Shown: positions 47,168 to 59,949 of the stretch, piece by piece | Layout of the letters: every line of letters begins with the position of its first letter | Numbering within the stretch: the stretch's first letter is position 1 | DNA from: Isoetes taiwanensis | Lineage: Eukaryota > Streptophyta > Lycopodiopsida > Isoetales > Isoetaceae | DNA length: 64,000 nucleotides | NCBI GenBank assembly: GCA_021234155.1 | Contig: JAJEKV010000009.1 | Span: 9,492,546-9,556,545, forward strand | Reading direction: 5' to 3' | Notes under the pieces: model-generated | What the model saw: only the letters and a program-made list of their open reading frames with translations | What the model was told of the DNA's origin: nothing | Databases searched by the model: none | Made by a program: the position numbers and the translations under genes

Positions 47168-50100
47168 TTATTTTTTTTTATTTTTTTTTTTGAGGTTAAG
47201 GCAGGTTGATATTACATGCAAAAAAGGTTACATGAATATGTACAGCAATTGCAAAAGGAGGAACCTTTGCAATGCTTACTTGTCCCAAGAAGGGACTGAA
47301 AAAGGCATAGCACAACTAGATATTCAAAGTTTGCTGTACCAGCCAGACAAAAAGGATCAGATCAGATCAGATGTCTGTAATAGTTCAAGACAAAAAACAG
47401 AACTGGAAGTTTCTACTCATAGCCCAAAACAAACTCCAATGGATCGACCTGGACAATATGGAATACTGTCTCAAGCTCATCAAGATCCAAAGGGGTATGG
47501 ACCATGAACTGCAGCATGATTTCAGAGGTGATGTCAAAGTGCTCCTCCCATTTTGCAGCAAAGTAAATCTTCAGATCATTCCACCACCAAAGATCTTCAT
47601 CATCCAGAATGACTCCCAAAGCTGTCTGAGCCAAAATGTGCTGCTTCAGGTGAACCATCTTGGCCTTGATTACCTCCCTTGTCCACTGCTCAAAAGCCGG
47701 TTTAGGATCATATCTTCCACGAGAGGGGGGGATAACCATATCATAATGCTCGGTCACAAAATCTGTCAATGACAACATCAGCATCAGAGATAGTAAGTTT
47801 AAAGAAAGCATAAAAACCATGGTAATTCCCTAAAGAATCCCAATTTCTGTCATATGCTGAGCCCTTGCTTCTTCTATGTGCTATAGCTGTCTCAACCAGC
47901 AGGGACTGAAAGCAGGCTTTGATCCAATTGAGATTAAATGTTTTGTGATCATGAACGATTCTGTTTCTGTGCTTCCAAATAGACCATAGGGCCAGAGTTC
48001 TCAAAGTACCACAGAAGGCACTAGGGAAACTTAGAAAGTCAAAAAATTCTTGTGAAGATGAACCAGGAGTGGACTTACAGAGATTTTTTGCCCAGAGCCA
48101 GAAGGGCAGAAGCCTCGGGCACTGAAAGACATGCAAATTGGATTCTGGAAGCTGGCAACCTAACGGGCAAATATTGGACTGAGCAGCCTTATATTTTGAT
48201 ATTCTCTCATTAGTGGACAAACTCTGATTCAACAGAAGCCATCTAAATAGAAGAATTTTTTTTGCACAATGTGCCTGCCATCCATCAATGATTATTTTGA
48301 TTGCCTCATGTTGAGTGCAACCCCATTTTGTAGTGACCTTAAGATCAGAAGGTTGAATGATCATTTTGTAGATCTTGGACACACTGTATCTCTTTTTTCC
48401 TTCACAGCTCCATGAAATAGGATCCATTGAATCTTCCCAGTTGCTCAAGGAACTAGAGATGTCAGAGAAAATCTTTTTGTTGACCTGTGTATCACTGATT
48501 CTTGCAACCAGCTCATGCCAGGTAAGCCAATTGCCATTACACCGAAGATCAGCTATAGTTTTGAGACCTGCATCACTCCATTCTTTATATTTTCTCGGAT
48601 GTTTGAGAGCCAAGCATCCTGCCTCTGTAGGAAGTAAATTGTGATGCCAAAAGAAATGAAATTTGGAACTAACCTTATGAAGATTATCTGCATGAAAACA
48701 ATGGGAGACTTCATTCCAGGCCTCTAAAAGCCTCCTCATGATGGAAGATGTATGGGGGCCAGCTGTTAACTGGTAGAAGGCCGAATCTGGGAGCTGATGT
48801 TGAATTGAATTGCTTCCCACAGGTTTAGTTTGCTGAACCCAGTACCTGATAAAGGCCATGGCAAGAGAAAGATGAGGAGACCATAAAGCACGCCAGATCA
48901 ATTTTGCAGCTAAAGCCTGAGCCTGTTTGAACAGATCCTTGCATCCTAGGCCCCCAGAGTCCTTGGGAGTAGTGAGATTCTGCCAAGCAACTTTATAGTC
49001 CCCTTGCCATATAAACTTTCTAATGGCAGTCTGAATTTCCTGATAGGTTGCTTTGTCAGCCACAATTGCAGATGAAAAATAGATGTGCGTGCTAGTGATT
49101 ACTGTGTTGGCAATTTCAACCCTTCCTGCCAATGAAAGAGAGGCAGGATACATCATGAATTTTCTTTTTTAATCTCGTTTGTAATAGGAGACCAAAGACC
49201 ATGCAAACTCATGTCCGGTGCAAGAGGAAGACCCAACAGGTTTGGTGGCCATTTCTCAAGAATTGCTATATCGGCAATTTTTTCTCATTAGAATCCAAGA
49301 GGATGGTACATTTGGCTTTGTTCAATAAAACTCCTGAAGCTTTGCCAAAGGTCTCCATGGCAGACAGAAAGGCAAAGATGCTTTTCCCATCATCCTCCAA
49401 AAAAATGAAAGTATCATCAGCATATTGCATCAAAGAAAGAGGCATACCTTCATTTGGCATCTGGAGGCCTTGGATTTGTCCATTCTGTTGAAGTTTGAGA
49501 GTAACCTTGGTCACCATCTCAGCAACTATTAAAAAGAGGTAAGGAGCCAAAGGACACCCTTGCCTCACTCCTCTTTTGCAGGGGAAAAAAGAGGAGGGGC
49601 AGCCATTAATCAAGACTGCAGATCTGGCCTCCTTGTTGAAGGCAAGGACCAGATTGATCACCTGTTGAGAAAATCCCAAAACCTCCATGGCCCTACTCAA
49701 AAAATCCCAATTAATAGTATCAAATGCCCTTTTAAAATCCAGTTTCAGGAGCATGCAATTTTGCTTGGCTAGATTACTCCAATGTAATCCTTCATAAGCT
49801 CCAATGAAGTTGTCAAGGATACTCCTTCCAGGAAGGAAAGCAGTCTGTAGAGGACTAATGAGGCTTTCCAGGGTAGGCTTAACCCTATTTGCTAGAATTT
49901 TTGCAAGAACTTTATAAATGGTGTTGGTCAAAGAGATTGGCCTCCAATAAAAAAAGGACATAGGTTGGTCCACCTTTGGGACCAGTGCAATTAGACCAGC
50001 ATTGATTGCAGGATGTAAACTATCTGCCACCCAGGCTCCTTGCACAAAAGTTGTGAAATCATCCTGCATTATATCCCAAAATTCTCTAAAGAATTCTGGG

Positions 50101-50957
50101 GGAAAGCCATCAGGCCAGGACTTTTTCCAGAAGCCATCGAATTCAAGATACGGAGAATCTCCTCCTTCTGTGGAATAGCCATAAGGGCTTCATTATTAAC
50201 AATTGAGGAGTCAGAATCCAAGTCAACCATGCTAAAGAATTGCTCAATATCTGTTTGAGATGTTGGCTGCTTATCAAATAGTTCCTGATATCTATGAGCA
50301 AAAAATCTTTGAATCTCAGGTTGTCCTTGAATAGTTTCCCCTTGATCATCTTGAACTGAGATGATGCCATTATTGATGATCCGACTCTTAGCAGCCCTGA
50401 AAAAGAAGGAGGAACTACTCTTATCCATACAATTGATATACTGACATTTACTTCTGATTGCCAAAGACTGAGCTTCCATTTCCTCCACATGTTTGACTTT
50501 GATCTCCAGTTGACTTTCTAGATCCTGCAAGGTCTGATTATCTTTATCCAAAAACAGAGATTCTCTTACCTTTTTCATTTCAATATAAATTTCATTCTTT
50601 TGTTTCCTCTTCTTTTCTGCCCAATCTTTCCCCCATTTTTTAATCCAATGTTTCAAGGTTTTTAGTTTCTGCACAAACCCAATCATAGATCTGCTATTTC
50701 CAATCTTGGGGAGAGATATATAATACTCCCTCAGTTGTGAGCAAAATTGCTGAACCTGCAGCAATTGAACATTGAATTTGAAGGGAGTACTTACCTGTGT
50801 AGCTCGGGAAGAAAGGGCAAGAGTCTCCATAACTTGAGGAAAATGGTCAGAAATAGAATTACTACAGTCTGACTTGATGACAATCTGGTCCCACAAATCC
50901 AGGTCAACTGAGAGAGTGTAAAACCTATCTAACAAACAAAATGTTCTCCTAAAATCT
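47168..50957 (-). mobile_element. LINE retrotransposon, 5' truncated, nearly intact ORF2
   Basis: On the minus strand the element starts inside the end of the endonuclease domain (LDRFYTLS...SDHFP near 50930) and continues to reverse transcriptase at 50069-49266 (LDFKRAFDTINW, GVRQGCPLAPYLF, QYADDTFIF). The connection and RNase-like region follows to 47741, with a zinc-knuckle-like zf-RVT CPLGC...HVFQC. It ends in a short extra frame to 47413 and a poly-A tail (T-run at 47168-47192). Frameshifts near 50105, 49275 and 49165 break the ORF. 14 bases at 50944-50957 copy the start of the target duplication. Domain order and motifs are those of plant L1-type LINEs. Confidence 0.9.
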
Positions 50958-51156
50958 ATCTCCTAAAATCTGGCCTTGGCTCAATGAGACATGAATAAGT
51001 AAAGAATAGAAGGAAAAAATCAAAGAATAGCAAAGTAAAGTTCTATAGAACCAAACCTAAAATGTCAGATTTCAGGGGTCTACAACTCAGGCGAAGACTC
51101 TCATCTAATGTCTATGAATTAGTCAAACTCTTATCTGTGTTTTGCTAGAAGAATAT
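50958..51156. repeat. 199-bp target duplication, right copy
   Basis: Partner of 46969-47167. The pre-insertion sequence would run from 46968 into this block and on to 51157. Confidence 0.9.
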
Positions 51157-52893
51157 CATCACCTTTTAGTGAAAAAATAGTTCTTTCTTGTAACGGTGCA
51201 TGTAAAAACCTCAATACACATATTGGAAATTTAGAATACCTGCTCTGGCCGATTTTTGCCCTTATCCAAATGTAGAGCTTTTTCTACTCCTCTACCCCTC
51301 TCAAATGCACGTTTTGGTAAGAAAAAGATGAACTTCAATGCAAAAGAACAAATACAATAGGGGTGTCTACCTAGTCTGCCGATTCAAAGATCAAGGCGAT
51401 TCCAAGGCCGACTTGAAGTCCCAAGACCCACTGGTCTGCTGCTCGAAGGGAGCGAATCTCCAAAGCCTAGAGAAGAAAGCAAACTGATGTACCGGAGATT
51501 CAAAGCTAAAATTTGGCAATTCCAAGGCATAGAAACAAAGAAATACTGACTGAACGGACATGGAAAACCTCCTGTGATTTTTCTCAAAAAATGATGGCTA
51601 CATCAGCAGATGTGCAAGATCTCAGAAATAAGCAAAGCCTGTCGCTGCAAAACCTCTGCAGATCAGTCGTTTTACAACCTAGATCAGATGTAAGCTGAGA
51701 AAACAGAAAAGATGCAAGGGATTTAGGGTCTTAGAATGCTACCTGCTGCGCCAGCAAACAACAATGGACTGGAGAAAAAAAAATTGAAACCTGCACCGTC
51801 TCCAAGCACACCTCGATAGCCCCAGCGATTTCTCCAGCTCTTGAATGCAAACATGTTGATATAAGCAAGGATTTTTGTAGCACGAACCCTAAGGAAGGAG
51901 GTCATTTCCATTGAACACAAAGGCCCATCGTCCCACCGTCCAACGCAAATGGGCCGAAATACAGAATCGAATGCAAGAGCTTAAGAAGGCAGACGATTTT
52001 TTTAAAACCCTAAGCCACCACAATTTTCTTTCAATGAGCAAGACAGGAGCTGTAAACGGCAAGGATTAGAAGTAGAATCAAACCTCTTGAAGATCGAAAG
52101 AAATCAGTAGATTTTGCAGAACCAGTGGGCTTGCAAATCCAAGCTTTCTTGCGCTCTGCTTTGGTGAACTCTGGCGACCATCTTATGCCGCTGCTAATCG
52201 ACGGGGCACCGGCCCACAACAGGAGAGAGAAAGTTGTTGCTGGAAAAATGAAGAGAAGCAACAAAAATACGTTCAAAGAAGAAGTTTTGCCTGAAACCAG
52301 TTTTCAGGTGCCAAATGTAACACCCGGAAAGGGCACACTGGCAAGAAAGAGAAAGGGCAAAAACTTTTTAATTAAGCAGATGTGCAAGGCCAAGGATGGG
52401 GTAACACATGAAAGGACCAAAACACGATTTATGATCTATAGCCCAGCTACTGCCAAAATGCGAGGCTAGCAAGTTTAAAATGCATTGCACTTGTCCCAGG
52501 TCGCACTTTTTCAAAAGACGAGACCAATCAAATGCTTACTAAAACATACGCCAGTTCCTATATTGGTATCGGAATTTCATCAACAACACCATCAGGAACT
52601 AAGGTATGAATTAGTAAAACATTCTCGTAACCCTCAATAAGAGTACAACGCACACCTTTCGACACCGCGTGACCAAGGCCAACAGCGGCATCAGGCGAGG
52701 GCTATACTTATTAAAGAAGGGAGACCCTAGTTGCCTTAAACTTCAGCAATGCCACCCACCCTCGGCATGGCGCAAATAAATGCGGCAATACCAGGCAAGG
52801 GGCATGCCTACGCTCTTGGCAACACGAAACCCTAAGGCACTAAACCTAATTGGTACTAAAGTTGTCCTTTCAAAAGGGAAGGCAACAAAATTT

Positions 52894-52931
<38 letters not shown>

Positions 52932-53159
52932 TGATCTTATATTATTATTTGTCTTAAATTATTGTTTTTTTATTTTTTTTCCTAAAATAGGCCAAGCTTA
53001 GCCCATAGAACAAGGCACTCACCATCATCATGCCCCTTACACATGGGGGCAACAGGCGAGGGCCTAACTGAGGACCTTACCTGGCCTAACTATAAAAAAA
53101 AACAACAACGAAAGGCCTAAAAACAAAGAAAAACAAAAAAAAAAGGTTTTTGGGGGGCA
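51157..53159. other. Probable intron/exon remnant region and spacer
   Basis: Apart from the candidate exon 51905-51812 I see no supported gene. The open frame at 52125-52469 has no recognised content. A T-run of about 32 bases lies at 52895-52926, possibly the poly-A end of a minus-strand retro-copy, but no element is recognisable beside it. Confidence 0.4.
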
Positions 53160-53545
53160 AATTGGAAGGTTTGGCGCTGAAGATACCTTCTTTGCGGCGC
53201 AAAAACTAAAATACCGCGCCGCATATATATAAAAAAACTTCAGCAGACGCTGAAAACAGGATTTCGCGCCAGAAAAAAAAAACTTAAGTTTTGCGTCGCG
53301 AAATGTAATAATTGGGCGTCACGCGAACTCCGCGTCGGTTCAAGCGAGACGCTGAAAAGGTTTGTTAGCGTCTGCAGACGAAAAAATTTTCGGCGTCACG
53401 CCAAACGAAGGTTTTAGCGTCTGTAAACGCAGATTTGAATTTTGCGAAGCAAAACCATGCATTTTGCGTACGCGAAAATATTTTCGCATACGCGATTCTG
53501 AAGGTTTCGCGTATGCGAAATTTTTTTTCTGGCCGACGACCTTTA
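53160..53545. repeat. Palindrome-dense tract
   Basis: Short inverted repeats rich in CG recur about every 30-50 bases, for example GCGTCTGCAGACG, GCGTACGCGAAAATATTTTCGC and TTTCGCGTATGCGAAA, linked by A/T runs. No coding frame is supported. Confidence 0.65.
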
Positions 53546-53634
53546 AATACGTTAAATACATATTTTATTAAAAAATACGTATTTTTTAACTTTATACGTC
53601 AGGAATTTGGATTTCGTACGTACAGAACCTATCC

Positions 53635-55270
53635 CTGGTACAAGGAAATAGTAATTAGGATAGTTGTGAGTTTTTTGTTCAAATACTTGGATTTCAAATT
53701 TGATATGTCTTGGTCGTATATAAGTCGAGGATAAAATTTATATTGTCCTCATAGCCATTTAAGTTGTTAGACGTGTGTGTCCATTCAGTGGCACAAAGGC
53801 ACACAAGAAAATTTTAACAAGGTCGTGCTTACTAGACATTGCGTATTGTAAACACACAAAGTGTTCATTATACATTTACAAGTCATTGTGTGGAGTAGTT
53901 GGTAAAGACATTAAATAGTTGGCATTTATTGTGTATTTGCAAATGGGACTATTATTGACACTGTGGAGTTCTTGTAAAGTCATAAATTGTTGCTAAAAAT
54001 CATGCATTTACAAATGAGACTTTGGTTGTCTTCAAACTAGATAACAAGGTCGCCCTAAATATTGCATAGATGGTTTTTGCACATGGACAAAAAATGAAAT
54101 GTGAATTATTGGTGGCCCTTTTTAGCACATGTTTCAAAACTTAAATTAAAGGAAATAGTAGTTAGGATAGTTGGGACTATTTTGTTGAAATACTTGGGTT
54201 TCAGATTTGATTGTTCCTTCCTTGCGTATATGAGTTTACCATAACATGTACCATGTTTTCTCACAATTTTGAGACATACATATTTTAAATAGTGTAGTAG
54301 ATATTGGAGTCAATGAAACGCAATATAGTTGGAGTACAAAGTGTGTAGCGGGAAAGGGTGGATAGGCATGCTTAAGCATCAAAAGTCTTAGCATGATGAC
54401 ATAAGTAGTGAAGCACAAAGTAGAAGAACAATTGTCTTGATCGTAAATAAGTCGAGGATAAAATATATATTGTCTTTGTGGCCATTTAAATGTGTCCATT
54501 GAGTGGCGCAAAGGCACACCAGAAAGCTTTGACAAGGTCATGCTTACTAGACGTTGTGTAAATTCACTAGTTGTTCGCTATTAACTGTGTGGAGTTGCCA
54601 TAAAGACATAAGTTGTTGCTATTAATTGTGCATTTGCAAATGCGAGTCATTGTGTGGAGTTGCCATAAAGACATAAGTTGTTGCTATTAATTGTGCATTT
54701 GCATTCACGTTTGCATTTGCATTAATTGTAGTAGATATTTGAGTCAACGAAACCCAACATAGGTGGAGTCCAAAGTGTGTAGCGACAAAGGGCAGATGAC
54801 AAAAGTAGGCATGCTTAACACATGATTCAAAACTTAAATTTAAAAGAAATAGCAGTTAGGATAGTTGTGACTTTTTGTTGAAATACTTGGATTTGATATT
54901 TGATTGTTCCAAGTGCTTCATTTTTAACTTCCTTGCATATATGAGTTTACCTTAACATGTATCATGCTTGCTTACAATTTTGAGACATACATATTAGTGT
55001 AGTAGATATTGGGGTCAACGAAACCCAACATAGGTGGAGTACACAGTGTGTAGCGACAAAGGACAGATAACGAAAGTAGGCATGCTTAACAATCAGAAGT
55101 CTTAGCATGATGACATAAGCAGTGAAGCACAAGCAGAAGAACAATTGTCTTGGTCGTAAATAAGTTGAGGATAGAATATATATTGTCCTCATGGTCATTT
55201 AAGTTGTCAGGCGTGTGTCTCCATTGAGTGGCACAAAGGCACACCAGAAAACTTTGACAAGGTCATGCCC
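53635..55270 (+). repeat. Dispersed repeat family A, three head-to-tail units
   Basis: GGAAATAGTAATTAGGATAG at about 53645 recurs at about 54149 and 54848. The first unit is short (about 500 bp) and lacks the GTAGATATTGG...CATGATGACATAA block. The next two carry it. Dyads of the CATTTGCAAATG type recur. The short-unit form with the same deletion is also present at 60.3 kb. Confidence 0.8.
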
Positions 55271-56005
55271 CACAATCTCTATCTACATTCTGCACAAGGT
55301 AGGTGCCATTTATTTTTCTGCAACGCCACTTATGTGTTAGTACTACGTTTGTTGGTGTTTTTTTCTACTTTTAATATTTGTTTAGCAGCACCAGAGAAAC
55401 ATGAAAATAAAATTTGTGGTTACTTTTACCAATATAAAGGCAGCAAGAAATTATAGCCAAAGTGCCGGCCTTACCATTTTGTAAATGTGTTATAGACCTG
55501 ATTGTCTGACAAGACGAAGTAATGCAATTCACTTCATTTCACTTCACATACTTATAAACTGTGAACAGCCCATATAAACAGGTTGATTAATTTGCTTTGA
55601 TCTCATTTTTCAGGATCAAAGGAAAGCAGGAAGTCCACCTATGGAGGTCCTTCGGTTTCACAATTTTTTTGACCTTTCTGTTGTCATTACAATAGTCTCT
55701 CTCATGAATACAGCTTAGTTGCAGCAACGGCCAGCCATAATGCAGGGCTTTCTGTACTTACACTTCAGGACACCCATGTGCTTATGGGACAGGTATTGGT
55801 CTTTTGTGCTAATTTGGCAATTTTTAGAACGTTAACTTATCAAACATCCTGTATGTTTTGACATGCATTGAGTCATTCACTTGCACCTTTGGCACTTAGC
55901 TTGCTTTGCTATGTGGTGGATTGCTATCAACACTGCCTTCTACAATTGCTGGCCAGGTAGAAATTAAGGGATTTGCTGGAATAAAGGTTGATCCCTAGTT
56001 ACACC
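55271..56005. other. Spacer, no supported gene
   Basis: Noncoding as far as I can see; the 63-codon frame at 55265 is not convincing. Confidence 0.4.
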
Positions 56006-56279
56006 GGTTTGGGTGCATATTCACACGGGGGGTTACTCCGGGCAACGAGAGCTGTCGGATGGGCATATTTGCCCTTTATTCCAAGATCTGGACCGTACAT
56101 AGCGATCCTCGTTTGTGGGGTATGCCTGTACAAGTTTATGTATACTGTATATTAGGTTTGCAAAATACTATAAGATTTGAGATAATGTACTTAATGGTGT
56201 TAATTTTGTACATGTATTGTAAGTTTAAAGGGGCTCTCGCTGCCCTACGTAACCCCCCGTGTGAATATGCACCCAAACC
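56006..56279. repeat. MITE with 47-bp terminal inverted repeats
   Basis: 56006-56052 and 56233-56279 are inverted copies with about four differences, beginning GGTTTGGGTGCATATTCACA. The interior is AT-rich and noncoding. Flanking duplicates were not clear. Confidence 0.85.
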
Positions 56280-56447
56280 AAAGGGGGTTTCAGGGGGATT
56301 TTCATTTAAATGTGTCAGATGCAATGGTTTGTATTAATAATGTTACTGTTAGTTATATGTTGGTAGTTAAAAAAAAAAATTGGGCCCTTCGGGCCCTAAC
56401 AAAATCAGACAAAGAAAACAAGATAAATGCATTGAAAACGTATTTTA

Positions 56448-57239
56448 GAATTTGCCACCAATTGTGGTCTCCTTCGTCCATGTACATGTGGAGATCTCAA
56501 ACATATAAATATCACCAAAGATACTGGCGCCATCAAATCCACCAAACATGTAAAGTTTGTTACCAATTGCAATTAATGAATGTGAATGTCGTGGAGATGG
56601 TATGTCGCCTCTACATTCAAGTAATGACCAATGTCTCAAGTGGGTATCCAACACTAGCTGGTCACCATAAGCTACAGATCTTCCTAAACCCCATGAATGT
56701 AGATTCTTGAACCAAGCGATGCACCTGCATGGCGATGCCTACAAAAGAGATGCTGATATCATAAGATCCAAAGGAAAAGCAAAACAAGAATCTCTGAAGC
56801 ATCCAAAGCTCTAGAAAGGGTGTTTGCAGCATCATGAGATTGTACCTAGGTAGAAATTTTGCCCCAGTGGTTTTCACATTATTCCTATCTATGTCAAGGA
56901 CCATAACTTCTTGGAGAGGGGTGCTTGGATCCTCCCTCGCACCTATCACCCACATCTTATCACCTAAGACAAAAGCCCTATGTCCCATCCTTGGAGAAGG
57001 TGGCTCAATAGTATCCAAATGTTTGATAGTCCCATTGAATTGGTCAAGTAGTAAGGTATCAGATAATCGTGCATGTCTTCCAACGCCACCATATCCTGCA
57101 AATATCAACAATGAAGATTGTCTGATAGTACCAACTGGTGAAGATATTGTGCATCTGGTGTGTCCCCAATGGTGTAACCATTCTATAGATCCACTAGAGA
57201 GAATCATATCGGAGAATGCAAGCCCTGCATCATTGTACA
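56448..57239 (-). pseudogene. Kelch-repeat gene remnant
   Basis: Exon 57239-56846 (acceptor CTATACAG before it) encodes kelch blades: FAGYGGVGRHARLSDTLLL and SPRMGHRAFVLGDKMWVIGA. A 107-base intron (56845-56739) has GT...AG and fits in phase, completing FLPRHRHAG. Exon 56738 onward continues blades (SPRHSHSLIAIGNKLYMFGG, DIYMFEISTCTW). A one-base loss near 56688 shifts frame between the two parts of the second exon, and no blades follow after about 56448. The blade sequence recalls the kelch region of wybutosine-synthesis (TYW) proteins in plants, which I hold only as a suggestion. Further upstream fragments are listed separately. Confidence 0.6.
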
Positions 57240-57399
57240 CTGTATAGATTTCTCAGATTGAGATGGTTTTCACCATTCAAACTCTTGCAGCTTATCCAGC
57301 ACATTACATATAAACAGAAACAACAATTGCTCTTTTCAAAAGTAGAGCTATGCAAGAGAAATAACAAGGACAAAATTTTCGCAACCTAGAAAACCTTTG

Positions 57400-58440
57400 T
57401 TCGGCGTGCCTTCATCAATAGAAATTTGTAAAGGACTTCTCAGCTGTGACTCTAGATTATTAAGGCGCTCCAAAATAAACTACGTCTATTTCCCAAAGAC
57501 AAGTAACTTTTTTTGAAGAGTCTTAGGCAATCTTTGTTAATGGGCATCCATTCCGTGAGTTGTCTCGTATCACTGGACTGGTCGGATATATTCCCATTAT
57601 TATTAGGCTGAAGCACAATGACATATGGGCATGTAATTCCTATTTTGAACTGCAATGTCTAAGACCGATAAGTAGCTTTAGTAGATTCACAAATTCTATG
57701 CATGTCCATCTCTTCAAACAACTCCACCAATGACTGGTTCCCAACATAAGCAAAGCTAAAACTTGACACGGGCTAATGAACACAAATAATCTTTGAAACT
57801 GCTATATGAATGTAACAAAAGCGACACTGCGCAGATGGACTTGTATGACCACGAAAAATACCGGGAACACAAAACGGTAATTTTGAGGTAACACAAATCC
57901 GCAATAACTTATGTGTCTTGGAAATAAAGCCGACAATCGGATGATACCGTCTATTCCAAATGCTTCCAAGGCTTTCAGTACACAATCATCTTCCATTCCC
58001 CGTGCGCTATAATGGACGAGGAAGATGATAGATCCAATAAAAGATCAAGATGGGTCAACATTTCATAATTTTGTAGTGAACTGGACCCGATAAGGCATTC
58101 ACAAACCTGAATAGAATTTTGAGATATTCGAAGCCCAACATGCCCCTCAGCGGTAGAGCCGATCGCCATCTTTGTTATGCCCGTTCGATTGCCATAAGCC
58201 ATTTCTTTGCCATCGTCTCCTTTACGCCAAAACCGTTTTCATTCTTTGGCTTCTTTGGATTCACCGCCATACCGAAGCCAAGGCGGCAACAAGAAAAGCA
58301 AAGGAGGGAGTCGTTTGCCCGGTGGCCGTTCGACCATATCCAGCAGTTTGCCGATCCGCCATCTTGTAGAAAGCATAGCAGGACCGACTCTACCATACCC
58401 GGATCTTTCACCTTCCGATACATCCTCTCATCCGCCATAG
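57400..58440 (-). other. Possible upstream exons of the kelch gene
   Basis: Open minus-strand pieces at 57655-57452 (YVIVLQPNNNGNISDQ), 57996-57773, 58202-57975 and 58438-58175 (starting MADERMYRKVKDPGMV) follow one another in the right order to be upstream exons. I recognise no domain in them and could not join them with consistent phases. The ATG at 58438 could be the gene start. Confidence 0.3.
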
Positions 58441-58539
58441 CCTAGTCGCCTTCCGATACCCTAAGCTGCGGGCCGCGCGCCGCGCGTGAAAAAAGAAGAA
58501 GAGGGGAAAAAAAAGTAATTAAAAAAGGTAAAAAGATCG

Positions 58540-58900
58540 TTGAAAAAAAAAAACATGCGGGAACCGTCTCTCGGTGGTCTCACGGTTAAACCGATTTGTG
58601 GTAGCCCAAACTATAGAGCGAGTGCGTCCAGGTACCGATTCTTGTGGCAGCCACAAGCTCGTTGGGCACTACATCAGGCTCTATTAGAGCTGCTTGAATC
58701 CGACCCACAAAACCACGCCCCCTGTTATGAGACCACACATTTTTATGAAGAAGCTTCTCTCCTGCAACCACGATCTCTTTAAATGGTAGCTCAGCCTGTA
58801 ATCTTATCTTGCTAATCCCTCCTTGTTGTTGCAGATTTGCAAGCCCTTTTTCGTGCCCCAAAATGCTATCCACGAGGCTTGCATGTTCAGCCCCTAAAAT
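58540..58900 (-). other. Unidentified open segment
   Basis: A minus-strand frame running from about 58890 to 58586 (SILGHEKGLANLQQQGG, LPFKEIVVAGEKLLH) has balanced composition and may be an exon. No domain recognised. Confidence 0.25.
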
Positions 58901-59162
58901 AAAATAAAAAGAGGGCTTTTGTTGTGAGCCCTTGGATGTTGGACCATTGGAAAAAAAAAAGCTAAATCAACGACTAAGAAATGGTGCACTCTAGATGTAC
59001 GCATTAGTACATCCATTCGAATACGCCATGAAATCTTAGGAAAACCTTTGTGAAAAGCGTACAAAAACACAAAGAAAACCCCCTGTTATTATGCTACATA
59101 TTCAGGATAGCAGCAGTTATTCCAGCAATCTTATGTGCATGGACGTATGGTAATGAAGGCAC

Positions 59163-59642
59163 GTGCTAATCAAAGCCACCTCTTCACAAGCATGCATGGG
59201 CGCATACAAAGTACACGTGGTCTTTGAAGTATCAGCCTGGGCATCTGTTGTGGGCATTGTACTTATGAACCTATGGTTTGCTTTGACCATGCTATTCGGT
59301 GAAAGTGACGAATGGGTCAGTGCTACAAATTGGGAGATTATTGCAGGACTGGATTGGTTGAATATTCGGCTTGTGGAAGCTCTTCATACCTTTTTATTAG
59401 TCCTCATATTAGTAGTAATTGGCATCTCTGTTGGTTTTCTTGTATGGTTGATTCTTGCCAAGGTGGACGTCTTGAGTAGGAACCATTGTACAAATTTGAA
59501 TACCGATCTTAATGCATCTACATGTAAGCTTCAGCTGCCATCTAAGTTTGACATTAAAGATATACGTATTCCTCAACGTATACCATACCCATTAAGTATT
59601 TCTAAATATTCCAATATGCCAATATCCCGAGCCATATTCTAA
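59163..59642 (+). CDS. Unidentified ORF with two hydrophobic spans
   Basis: The 159-residue frame has hydrophobic spans around residues 27-47 (SVVGIVLMNLWFALTMLFG) and 75-100 (FLLVLILVVIGISVGFLVW). The rest is polar. It could be a small membrane protein or an exon of one. No family recognised and no splice support. Confidence 0.3.
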   Translation: MLIKATSSQACMGAYKVHVVFEVSAWASVVGIVLMNLWFALTMLFGESDEWVSATNWEIIAGLDWLNIRLVEALHTFLLVLILVVIGISVGFLVWLILAKVDVLSRNHCTNLNTDLNASTCKLQLPSKFDIKDIRIPQRIPYPLSISKYSNMPISRAIF

Positions 59643-59949
59643 TATGCCATATGTATTCCCAACAATCCAACCATTTCCAACCATTTTTTGCAAGCAATAT
59701 CCATGAAAACCATTACGAAATTTATCTAAACACCATTTGGGTATGCGAACGTTAGTACAAGATCGGGTAGGGGTATGTAATAATGCAATTATTCCATAAG
59801 TACATCTACGGCAGGGGGCTTCGAAACTGGCTTTTCCCATTTACGTATGTAGAGGTTTTCCACCTCCAAAAAGTCGTATACAGGGGTTTTTTAGTGACCC
59901 CTTGCACGCAGATGAGGTATCCCCATATGCCTAGATGAAATCCCCGGGG
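59643..59949. other. Spacer, nothing recognised
   Basis: No feature seen; short repeats of CCATATTCCAATATGCC type near 59605-59650. Confidence 0.4.

Noticed and set aside
52895-52926. Poly-T run as the tail of a second LINE
   Set aside because: No coding remnant or target duplication found beside it.
57452-58438. TYW3 or LCMT domain upstream of the kelch part
   Set aside because: I compared the pieces with what I know of these domains and found no convincing motif, so only the kelch call is kept.
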